A stretch of DNA of 64,000 bases, taken from the NCBI GenBank assembly GCA_016873225.1, contig VGXS01000010.1, forward strand, positions 1 to 64,000, written 5' to 3'. Positions 1 through 7,598 of this stretch are shown in pieces. A program made the translations under genes and the position numbers. The notes below the pieces were generated by a model. The model was not told the DNA's origin. It saw only the letters and a program-made list of their open reading frames with translations, and searched no databases. The DNA comes from Planctomycetota bacterium (GTDB lineage: Bacteria > Planctomycetota > Planctomycetia > Gemmatales > Gemmataceae). Numbering within the stretch: position 1 is the stretch's first letter; the number at the start of each line of letters is the position of its first letter.

Positions 1-426
1 TTGCGTTTGCCCACAGAAGCCGAGTGGGAGTACGCGTGCCGGGCGGGAACGGCAACGCCGTTTTATTTTGGCAAGGCACTCAACGGCACCCAGGCCAACT
101 GCGATGGGAATTACCCCTACGGAACCAACACCAAGGGGCCGTATTTGCAAAAGACCAGTGCCGTGGGAAGTTATCTGGCCAACGCCTGGGGCCTTCACGA
201 CATGCACGGTAATGTGTGGGAGTGGTGTTCGGACTGGTATGGTGAATATCCAGTTATAAGAGTTACAGATCCACAAGGTCCACAAGAGGGGGAAGCACGG
301 GTGCTTCGGGGCGGGTCTTGGCTCAGCAACTGCAGGTACTGTCGGGCCTCGTTTCGCTTCAGGATCGATCCGGGCAACCGCTACGGCAACGACGGTTTCC
401 GGGTTCTCCTCCCCCTGGACTTCTGA
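1..426 (+). CDS. Formylglycine-generating-enzyme-like (SUMF1/FGE) domain protein, C-terminal part
   Basis: The 141 visible residues match the C-terminal half of the FGE-sulfatase fold. Seen are RLPTEAEWEYACRAG at the left edge, NAWGLHDMHGNVWEWCSDWY in the middle, VLRGGSWL and finally GFRVL. The family includes enzymes that oxidise a sulfatase cysteine to formylglycine, but most bacterial members have other or unknown roles, often as domains fused to kinases or secreted proteins in planctomycetes. The reading frame is open at base 1, and the TTG there is unlikely to be the true start because the N-terminal part of the domain is missing. This is therefore a fragment cut by the window edge. The stop TGA is at 424-426. 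Whether it is catalytic cannot be judged from this piece. Confidence 0.85.
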   Translation: MRLPTEAEWEYACRAGTATPFYFGKALNGTQANCDGNYPYGTNTKGPYLQKTSAVGSYLANAWGLHDMHGNVWEWCSDWYGEYPVIRVTDPQGPQEGEARVLRGGSWLSNCRYCRASFRFRIDPGNRYGNDGFRVLLPLDF

Positions 427-854
427 TTTTTTTTTGATATCTTTATATTGCTGTTTATGGTGTTGGTTTTGGTTTGGATTGGTATTGTGTTGGATTGGAT
501 TTCCAAACTCGCGCCATGTGCGGATGAGAATGGACCTGAACCGGTTGGCTAGGGCACACTTCCCTCGATCTGCAAGGTGATGTCGGTACGGTTGGGCCGC
601 CGACAGGAGCCAGCATGTCGACCCCGTGCATGTGACAATCGGCGGCCCTGCGCCCGTGAGTTCAGCGCAATGATTGACCCTGTATTTGGATTGCCCGGGG
701 TGGGGCGGGCGGCCATTGATTTGATTGTTCAAATGCTTCCAAAGATCTTTCCGCAGGATTGGTGCCAAATACTCAACAATCGGAAATGTGCCGCTAAGCA
801 AGCCTTATGCCCATCTCCCTTGCCCCACCATGACCTGATATAATTTTGTGAAGT
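427..854. other. Gene-free stretch with a T/G-rich tract
   Basis: I see no convincing coding region between the FGE-like gene and the tRNA. Directly after the stop codon lies a run of T residues, then about 70 bases (roughly 430-505) that are almost only T and G on the plus strand, with loose TTGG-type repetition. The T run is not preceded by a good hairpin, so it is not a clear intrinsic terminator. The remainder (510-854) is ordinary GC-rich sequence. A reading frame at 577-843 has a Cys/Arg-rich translation with no recognisable features and no ribosome-binding site. Confidence 0.5.
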
Positions 855-927
855 GCACCCGTAGCTCAGGGGATAGAGCATCGGTTTCCTAAACCGAGGG
901 TCGCAGGTTCGAATCCTGCCGGGTGTA
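855..927 (+). tRNA. tRNA-Arg (anticodon CCU)
   Basis: A complete 73-base cloverleaf can be folded. The acceptor arm GCACCCG pairs with CGGGTGT (first pair G-U), and the discriminator is A927. The D arm includes GCTC..GAGC. The anticodon stem TCGGT/ACCGA encloses the loop TTCCTAA with anticodon CCT, which reads AGG arginine codons. The T arm carries GGTTCGAATCC. CCA is not encoded. It stands alone and no other tRNA is adjacent. Confidence 0.93.
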
Positions 928-1037
928 TTGCTTTGATTCATTTTCCATTAAAGAATTTTTTGGTTTGGAACCCTCGTTTCCACTTTGCCTTGGATGGACT
1001 TGGCTAGCGAATCCCCCAACCCCATGGATCGGCCTCG

Positions 1038-1642
1038 ATGAAGCCAATCCCCGCATCTCGAAAAGCGCATGTCCTCGGCCACTTCCGATGGTTGTCCATG
1101 GCAATAAGTCAGATGGCCGTGTTTCTGGTCATGAGGTGGTGGATTCCCTCGTCCGAAGGAAGCCAAAGCGAATCAGATATTTTGAATGAACCGGTTTCCA
1201 TCACGCTTTTTGCCTGGCAGGCAGGCCTTGCTTTATGCCTGGCCTACCTGGCCACCACGGAATTCATGCTCCGCGTAATCATCGCTGCCCTGCCGGGACT
1301 GGCGTTGGGATTGCTCATTGGCATTCCATTTGGAAACACCGGACCGGGGTTTGTATTGGCAGGTGGATTGGGTTTCGGCCTGTATTTCATAATTTATTTT
1401 AATATTAGAAATTCGACTTGGATCGGAATCAAATGTTCCAACTGTTTCCGGCGTGGAACACTCAAAAGGGAAATCGTAAAAAAATATTTATTAGATCTTA
1501 AAATATTAAAGACGATTATGGAAATATTGAAAATGTTGAAATCTATAGAAAAACAGTTCGCCTCAGTTGCTTATCGTGTGGTCATTTCTCCGACAAGACC
1601 TCGACTGGAGCCGTTGACTGGTTGTCTGACGAATTTGTCTGA
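1038..1642 (+). pseudogene. Small membrane protein with C-terminal zinc ribbon, apparently frameshifted
   Basis: The first frame (from ATG 1038, or ATG 1098) encodes about three hydrophobic segments, then CSNC followed by GTLKRE at about 1430-1480, and then a low-complexity Leu/Lys/Ile stretch. In the -1 frame from about 1502 the sequence becomes protein-like (NIKDDYGNIENVEIYRKT) and supplies the second half of a zinc ribbon, CLSCGH, ending at TGA 1640-1642. Spliced together, the two frames give CxxC...CxxCG, the usual zinc-ribbon layout. The switch lies at about 1499-1525, within a very A/T-rich stretch that follows a seven-A run at 1478-1484. The unspliced first frame would run to 1676. This could be a real decayed gene, a programmed shift or a sequencing indel. 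The function is unknown. Confidence 0.5.
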
Positions 1643-1747
1643 GTTGTTTTCATTTGGAGTTTGTAAGCGGATTTGAAGATCCTGTGCCAGAGACCAACCC
1701 GCGACTTATTGTCAGATCCATTGAAGGCTCACGGAACAGCCTTGGCT

Positions 1748-4357
1748 TCAATCGGAAACCGGGCTTGGAAGTCGGCCCGGGCCGTCACCTGGGTAGGGAC
1801 TTTCTCCCCTTTGGGCGAACCAGAGGATGCGGTTCAGGGTGTCCTCGTCGGCATGGTCTTCCTTCGTGAAATCCATGGCGACCGACCTTTGGGCCCATTT
1901 CAGGGCTGAACCCCGCAAACGGTTCATGTCGGGATTCATTTCGTCGAGAGGAACGCGGTTCGGCACCGCCTTGTAGTGAGTGAAGTCGGGTTTGTCGTGG
2001 AAGCAACCCACCATCGGCGTGGCGGCAAGATCCATTTGGTTCATCGGCGGCAGGCCAAGGAGCAGTTCAATGGTCTTCACCATGCCTGTCTGGTTGTAGC
2101 CGTTGGAATCCACGCCTTTGCCTCGGCTGTAGGGGCTAATGCAAAAACCCACCGTGCGGTGGCCATCGACATGGTCGAAACCGGCTTGGGGATCGTCCTC
2201 GGTGCATACGATGCAGGCCTTGGGCCAAAACCGGCTTCGGGAAACCGCCTCAACAACTTGGCCCAGCGCGAGGTCGTTGTCGGCCACCATGGCGCGCGGA
2301 GTGGGACTGCCCGGCCGCGTTCCCTCGGTGTGGTCGCACGGCAGGAAGACATAGACAAGGTTCGGCATGGCCCCGGCTTTCTCCCACGCAGCCATTTGCC
2401 GGGCGAATAGCTTGGCGCGGTAAATGTCGGGAGCCGTGCAGGGGAACCCCGGATAGCCGGGGTGGGTGAATGGCTCCAGCGCCTTCACCGTGGGCTTCAC
2501 GGTAACCTTGACCTTGCCCGTTCCCTTGAGGGTGTCCTCGTAGGAATCGAGCCAGGTGAGGCCGGGAGCGAATTTCGACTGGCAGTATTCCCCCATGTTG
2601 AAGATGGTTTTCTTGCGGGCCAGCGCGTTGTCCCACAGGAAGCCGGAAGCGGCGTAGGCGAGAGGATCATCGCCCTCATAGGGATAGCTGCGCGTAAAGC
2701 CGCCAAACTGTTTCTCGAGATAGTCGGTGACATACGCCTCGGCGACCCATTGGTGGCCATCGGCGGACAGGATGCCCGAGCAGTAGAAGTTGTCGAGCAG
2801 GACGAATTCACGCGCCAACTTGTGGTGGTTGGGGGTGATTTCCTCGCCAAAGATGCAAAGTCTTGGATCGCCATTGCCCTGCTTCATGTCACCGAAAACC
2901 TGGTCGTAGGTGCGATTTTCCTTGATGACATAGATCACATGCTCGATGAGGCTCGGTTCGCCATGGCGTTCCGGCAATGGCCTTGGCGCAATGCCAGCCC
3001 TTGGCTTCTCGAGCCCCGACAGGGATTTGGCGAGGCGGTTGTTGGTGGCCACCCTGGCGGTGAGATCCTTGAGGTTGGTAGGCTTGGGAATTGGAATCAA
3101 TGAAACGGATCCCAGGTGGTCGTGGGAGTTGCGGCCTTTATCGGGATCTCGTTTGGAGGCCAATGAACCCACCCCCTTGACATTCGCCACTATCAGCGTG
3201 TTTCCGGTCGGCGCGATCCTGATGGCTCCGGGATACCACCCGGTGGGAATCAATCCGCCGATGGCGCTTGGCCGATTCGTGATGGGGCCATGTTCGCCGC
3301 CGGAGTTGTTCCCCAAAACCACGACGGCCACGCAATTGTTGGTGCCGTTGGCGATGAACAGCGTGGATCCATCGGGCGAAACGGCGACGGCATTGGAACC
3401 GCTGCCGAACGGTAGGCGCGATTCGGGCTTGGCGCTGATGGTTTCGACAACGGCGTCGGAGGAAGTGTCGATGACGCTCACGGTGTCGCTGTTGGCATTG
3501 GCCACATAGGCGAACCTGCCGTCGGGCGACAGGGCCATGCCCGAGGGGTGAAGGCCCACGGCGATCGACTTGGCCACCTTCCATGCGTCGCCCGATTTGG
3601 CGAGCACTGAAACGGTGCCGGTGTTGGCCACCGTGGTGACCGGATCGACCTTCACCGGTGTGCCCGAGGTGCTGAATGGGGCATTTTCAGATGGGCGGTC
3701 GCCCCCCCAATTGGAGACATAAACCTTGGCACCGACCACCAGGGGCATGTAAGGCGCCACCCCGACGGGAACAACCGCTTCGGCCTTTCCGGTGGAAGGG
3801 TCGATGAGTTGGGCCTCGTTCCCCCGATTGGAGCAAACCCAAAGCTTGCCATCGGTTGTGGCGGCCAGGCCCGTCGGGTAGGCGGCGCCGGAAGATCTGC
3901 GGCCGCCTTTGGCCTCGGGAGTCTTGAGTTCGAATCCGTCCCCTTCCCAGGTGAGTAGTTTTTCGGGATTCCACTTGGCGACCCGGATGCCACTTGCCGT
4001 GTCGGAAACAAAAATGCGGTCACCGATGGCTGCCAGTCCCACGGCGCTGAAACCGCCACCCTTGCGGCCCGGGGTACCGGCGGGAAGCACCTGACGGATT
4101 CTCCCGGAAGGGAGGTCCACCACGGTGAGGTCGCGCATGTTCTTGATGACGACCGCATTGCCGTTGTCAGCGATGATCAGGTCGACTGGCCGGCCGGGAA
4201 ATTCCACCTGGGTTCCCGCGGGCGTGAGGATTTGGTTGGTGGGAACGACCACGCTCCCGTCGGGTTGCCTGCCGACCTTGAGCTTGTCGGGGTTATCGGC
4301 CGCCATGGCGTGGGACGCCATCAGAACCATGGCGATGATTGGCCGGATTGTGGGCAT
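1748..4357 (-). CDS. Secreted fused YncE-like beta-propeller / phosphoesterase-family protein
   Basis: This is an 869-residue exported protein. I chose ATG 4357 because GGAG lies 8 bases upstream and the first residues (MPTIRPIIAMVLMASHAMAA) form a signal peptide; an upstream ATG at 4402 has neither. Residues 40-430 are YncE-type propeller repeats (ALSPDGRFAYVANANSDTVS; VSPDGSTLFIANGTNN). From about residue 474 comes a phosphoesterase domain of the acid phosphatase/phospholipase C superfamily, with VIYVIKENRTYDQVFGD and, near the C-terminus, CTEDDPQAGFDHVDGHRT. The same fusion is widespread in planctomycetes and acidobacteria. It probably hydrolyses a phosphoester in the periplasm, but the substrate is unknown. 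It is transcribed divergently from the NHL protein at 4537. Confidence 0.88.
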   Translation of the reverse strand: MPTIRPIIAMVLMASHAMAADNPDKLKVGRQPDGSVVVPTNQILTPAGTQVEFPGRPVDLIIADNGNAVVIKNMRDLTVVDLPSGRIRQVLPAGTPGRKGGGFSAVGLAAIGDRIFVSDTASGIRVAKWNPEKLLTWEGDGFELKTPEAKGGRRSSGAAYPTGLAATTDGKLWVCSNRGNEAQLIDPSTGKAEAVVPVGVAPYMPLVVGAKVYVSNWGGDRPSENAPFSTSGTPVKVDPVTTVANTGTVSVLAKSGDAWKVAKSIAVGLHPSGMALSPDGRFAYVANANSDTVSVIDTSSDAVVETISAKPESRLPFGSGSNAVAVSPDGSTLFIANGTNNCVAVVVLGNNSGGEHGPITNRPSAIGGLIPTGWYPGAIRIAPTGNTLIVANVKGVGSLASKRDPDKGRNSHDHLGSVSLIPIPKPTNLKDLTARVATNNRLAKSLSGLEKPRAGIAPRPLPERHGEPSLIEHVIYVIKENRTYDQVFGDMKQGNGDPRLCIFGEEITPNHHKLAREFVLLDNFYCSGILSADGHQWVAEAYVTDYLEKQFGGFTRSYPYEGDDPLAYAASGFLWDNALARKKTIFNMGEYCQSKFAPGLTWLDSYEDTLKGTGKVKVTVKPTVKALEPFTHPGYPGFPCTAPDIYRAKLFARQMAAWEKAGAMPNLVYVFLPCDHTEGTRPGSPTPRAMVADNDLALGQVVEAVSRSRFWPKACIVCTEDDPQAGFDHVDGHRTVGFCISPYSRGKGVDSNGYNQTGMVKTIELLLGLPPMNQMDLAATPMVGCFHDKPDFTHYKAVPNRVPLDEMNPDMNRLRGSALKWAQRSVAMDFTKEDHADEDTLNRILWFAQRGESPYPGDGPGRLPSPVSD

Positions 4358-4536
4358 TTGCTGACTCCAGCGGAAAAGGTGGATCGAGGATAAGCCTTGC
4401 ATCCATGAACAGGCAATGATGGGGCGGCAATTTCATTCGAACTTCTTGCGGGCAGGGCCCGGGAACTTGCCAAGCCTTGGATTCTTGGTGATAGTGTGGT
4501 GCCCAATCCCCTGGACCTTGCAAAGGAAAATCTGCC

Positions 4537-5607
4537 GTGAATCGTCGCCGTTTCATCCAATCGTCTGTAGCTGTCGCCTCGACCGGCCCCATTCTCATGG
4601 GAATGGAAAACAAATCGGGCAGCAACCCGCTGGTGACCGGGCAGGGAGAGCACCGCTATGAGGTGATTCACGATTGGGCCAAGCTGCCTTCCCAATTCAG
4701 TTGGCAGACAACGCACAATGTCGCAGTCGATTCCGCTGGCAACCTTTATGTGATCCACGAGGGAAGGGAGAACCTCAAGGATCATCCTTCCATCTTCGTT
4801 TTTGATTCCAAGGGCCAATACATTCGGTCATTTGGCCAACAGTTTCAGGGTGGTGGCCATGGGATCGAGATCCGCAAGGAGGGTGGCGATGAATTCCTTT
4901 ATGTTTGCGCCTACCAGCAGGTGAAGTCGTTCGCCAAGCTTTCGCTCAAGGGCGAAACGGTCTGGCAGAAATTCGCCCCCATGGAATCCAAGGTTTACGC
5001 CAAGGACGAGGACACCAAGCCGCAAAAGGTTTGGGGCCGCGACAGGTTCCTGCCAACCAACTTCGCCTGGGTGCCCGGTGGAACCGATTTCCTGCTGGTT
5101 GACGGATACGGTTCATTTGTTGTTCACAGGTTCGACAAGGATGGCCATTGGAAGTCGATGTTCGGGGGCGCCGGCAACGGCGAAGGCAAGTTCAACACGC
5201 CGCACGGCATCTGGGTGGACACAAGGGGCACGGAACCCCGGATTGTCGTTTGCGACCGTGCCCATCACACGCTGCAGTTCTTCGACATCAACGGGAAGTA
5301 CCAGAAGACCATGAAGGGATTCGGGTTGCCCGCGAATGTCGAAACCTACAAGGGCCTGCTGCTTGTGCCCGAACTGCATGCCCGCATAAGCATCCTTGAC
5401 TCAACCGACAAGGTAGTGGCCACGCTGGGCGATGATGTGGCCCGGGTGACCGGCAAGGATGGCGGCAAGATCCGTGGCGACAGCAAGCAGTGGCAAGCCG
5501 GGAAGTTCGTCCATCCCCACGACGCCTGCTTCGACGCCGATGGGAATATTTTCGTGGCGGAGTGGGTTGCGACCGGCCGTGTAAGCAAACTGCGGAAGGT
5601 TTCCTGA
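4537..5607 (+). CDS. Tat-exported NHL-repeat six-bladed beta-propeller protein
   Basis: This is a 356-residue protein starting at GTG 4537, with AAAGGA about 9 bases upstream. The N-terminus NRRRFIQSSVAVAS is a twin-arginine-type export signal. The rest is NHL-type propeller sequence: HNVAVDSAGNLYVIHEG, GEGKFNTPHGIWVDTRG, FVHPHDACFDADGNIFVAEW. The overall pattern resembles peptidyl-alpha-hydroxyglycolate lyase-like proteins (the second domain of PAM) that planctomycetes carry in many copies; enzymatic activity is not established for most of these. It ends 100 bases before a convergent propeller gene, with a strong hairpin between them. Confidence 0.85.
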   Translation: MNRRRFIQSSVAVASTGPILMGMENKSGSNPLVTGQGEHRYEVIHDWAKLPSQFSWQTTHNVAVDSAGNLYVIHEGRENLKDHPSIFVFDSKGQYIRSFGQQFQGGGHGIEIRKEGGDEFLYVCAYQQVKSFAKLSLKGETVWQKFAPMESKVYAKDEDTKPQKVWGRDRFLPTNFAWVPGGTDFLLVDGYGSFVVHRFDKDGHWKSMFGGAGNGEGKFNTPHGIWVDTRGTEPRIVVCDRAHHTLQFFDINGKYQKTMKGFGLPANVETYKGLLLVPELHARISILDSTDKVVATLGDDVARVTGKDGGKIRGDSKQWQAGKFVHPHDACFDADGNIFVAEWVATGRVSKLRKVS

Positions 5608-5643
5608 AGCCTTTCGGCGCTGATCAATGGGCTGATGCCCTGG

Positions 5644-5674
5644 TGGGCGGGCATCCTTGTTGGTGGCCCGCCCA
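5644..5674. terminator. Hairpin between convergent genes, candidate bidirectional terminator
   Basis: A perfect 9-bp stem TGGGCGGGC / GCCCGCCCA encloses a 13-base loop. It sits midway between the ends of the genes at 5607 (+) and 5708 (-). The following T-rich tract is weak on either side (TGTCATTTC on plus), so termination efficiency is uncertain. Confidence 0.5.
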
Positions 5675-5707
5675 TGTCATTTCGGTTGATTGCAACCGCG
5701 CATGAGC

Positions 5708-6574
5708 TTACCTGAGGCCCTGTTTGCCGGATTCGCCCAGTATCTGGAAATGATGGATCCCGCCCTTGCGGTCATCCTTGTATGTCCAAACGATTTTTTT
5801 GTCCCTCGTGATTTCCAAAAGCTTGATTTCGCCGGCCTTGGCGTGATGACTGGTGATGACGGTGTTGCCATTGGCCAGACGATGCACGCCGCAGGCGTCG
5901 TTGATCGGCTTGCCTGGCAGGTCGTCGTTGGTGACCCTCCAAACCTCCTTGCCGCTGGGATCGACCTCGATGACGAGGTTGCCAAGGGTGCAACCGATCA
6001 GGGTATTGCCATCGGGCAGCCTGATGGCGGTGAATGGCCAATGGGGAGTCTTGGCTTCCCACAAAACCTTGCCCGACGGGTCGTATTCCCGAACCACCTT
6101 GTCGAGAAGTTGAGGAACGAGGTAGTTGCCGTTGGGCAGTTTGCGCGCCATGCGTGTTTGAAGATGGTGGTCCTTCACCTGGGCTTTGAGCGGAACCTCG
6201 GCAATGACCTTTCCCGCGGAATCCACTTCAAGAATCCTGGGGTTGGTGCCGGCTTCGGTAAGCAGCACGGTATCCTTGGGCAGAGGCTGAACCGTGTTCA
6301 CTTCCGATTGGGTTCCCTTGTGCAGGAAAAGGATTTTTCCCGCCCGGTCGACCAGTGCCGCGGCGCCGCCCGGGTAAGCCTTCGACTTGCTCAGGGCCAG
6401 CAGGACATTTCCGTTTTCCAGCACCCAGCCATCACGCGATGAGTGGGGGTAGGCCCAGGTGGTTTTGCCAGATTCATCCTGGATGAATGTTTCACCTCCG
6501 GTTGCCAAAAACCCGTGGCGAACGGGTTCCGCCGAGATCGCGAGAAAGACCGACAAAGCCTGGCACATAAGCAT
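5708..6574 (-). CDS. Secreted beta-propeller protein (PQQ/arylsulfotransferase-like blades)
   Basis: This is a 288-residue protein with a short hydrophobic N-terminus (MLMCQALSVFLAISA) that looks like a signal peptide. It carries repeated blades with the pattern 'ENGNVLLAL', 'LPNGNYLVPQ', 'LPDGNTLIGC', 'LANGNTVITS', each followed by a V.E.D.SGK..W strand. That is typical of the PQQ-like or arylsulfotransferase-like propellers that are common in planctomycete secretomes. No catalytic residues are recognisable, so I call only the fold. It is divergent from the CHAD gene and convergent with the NHL gene. Confidence 0.78.
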   Translation of the reverse strand: MLMCQALSVFLAISAEPVRHGFLATGGETFIQDESGKTTWAYPHSSRDGWVLENGNVLLALSKSKAYPGGAAALVDRAGKILFLHKGTQSEVNTVQPLPKDTVLLTEAGTNPRILEVDSAGKVIAEVPLKAQVKDHHLQTRMARKLPNGNYLVPQLLDKVVREYDPSGKVLWEAKTPHWPFTAIRLPDGNTLIGCTLGNLVIEVDPSGKEVWRVTNDDLPGKPINDACGVHRLANGNTVITSHHAKAGEIKLLEITRDKKIVWTYKDDRKGGIHHFQILGESGKQGLR

Positions 6575-6731
6575 GGGAGGGAATCCTGGGTTGGTTCACT
6601 TGACTGGATGATTGTCGGGTGGCGGGGGATGGTCCGCAAGCACGGTTGCCATGGACATGAAAAACATCATGCCGGGTCTTGATGAAAAGAATGAAAGCCA
6701 CATGAATTCCCGCCAGGAGGACATGATTGCG

Positions 6732-7598
6732 ATGGCGCCGTTGGCCAAGGCGAATTTTTGGCTTGTTCGTGTCCGCGGCCGGATTGAACAGGTGGGCAGG
6801 GCGTTGGTCAAACCAGAAACCATTCATGCCCTTCGCGTGGCGACAAGGCGGGCCGAGGTGGCACTGGAATTGATTCGCCCGGCACTGAAGCGCAAGCAAA
6901 ACCAGCATCTGCTGGAGCGATTGATTACCACGCGAAAGTCCGCCGATGCTGTCCGAAACCTCGATGTTGTGATCGGCTTTCTGGCGGGCGAAAAAAAGGC
7001 GACCTACCGCCACAATTGGCTTGAACAAGCGAGGCGGGACAGGAAAACCGCGGTCAGGAAACTCGTGAAGTTCGCCCGCAAGGAAAAACGATTTTGGCGG
7101 AAAGAATCATTAAATTCACCAACGGCCAAGCGAAATGCCTCGATGCTCGGCATTGAAAGCCATTTTCTCTGGGGTTTGGCCGTGATGGTGGCCCGTGTTT
7201 CACGGAAATGGGCCGGAGGCGAATCAATTGGGAAGGGCTGGCATGCCCTGCGTGTGGCTGCCAAGAAAGCCCGATACAGCCTTGAGCAATCGAGAATGGT
7301 TGCACAGGCCGAAGACACCCGGCATTTGATCGGAATCTTGGAAGAGATCCACGACCGTTTGGGAAGGCTCAGCGACAGGAAGTTGATGACCAGGGACTTG
7401 GCCGCCCGCAAGAAACGGTGTGGCAGGCGATTGTGGGAGTCGCTTCTTGTCAAGGAACGGGCCATGGTCGGGAAGGCCAGGTTGGCGGTCCGGGAATGGA
7501 TGGCCTCGGTCAGATGCCGCTTCATGTCCGCGGCAAGGCGGTTTGTCAAGTCGATTGGGCTGACTTTGTTGAGGCGAGCGACACCATCACCAAAGTGA
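6732..7598 (+). CDS. CHAD domain-containing protein
   Basis: This is a helical, strongly basic protein of about 288 residues with the two paired CHAD signatures: IHALRVATRRAEVALEL near the N-terminus and WHALRVAAKKARYSLEQ in the second half. CHAD domains bind inorganic polyphosphate through these conserved His/Arg/Lys residues, and often sit beside polyphosphate or CYTH enzymes; none is visible here. Start choice is uncertain. ATG 6732 follows AGGAGG (6715-6720) by 11 bases; in-frame ATGs at 6723 and 6702, or TTG 6612, would lengthen it. The 3' end overlaps the convergent symporter gene by 53 bases. Confidence 0.85.
   Translation: MAPLAKANFWLVRVRGRIEQVGRALVKPETIHALRVATRRAEVALELIRPALKRKQNQHLLERLITTRKSADAVRNLDVVIGFLAGEKKATYRHNWLEQARRDRKTAVRKLVKFARKEKRFWRKESLNSPTAKRNASMLGIESHFLWGLAVMVARVSRKWAGGESIGKGWHALRVAAKKARYSLEQSRMVAQAEDTRHLIGILEEIHDRLGRLSDRKLMTRDLAARKKRCGRRLWESLLVKERAMVGKARLAVREWMASVRCRFMSAARRFVKSIGLTLLRRATPSPK

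Noticed and set aside
577..843. Possible 88-residue protein before the tRNA
   Set aside because: Cys/Arg-rich translation, no ribosome-binding site and no hydrophobic or domain pattern; most likely non-coding.
855..927. tRNA gene as integration site of a mobile element
   Set aside because: I looked for a repeat of the tRNA 3' end and for integrase or phage genes nearby and saw none.
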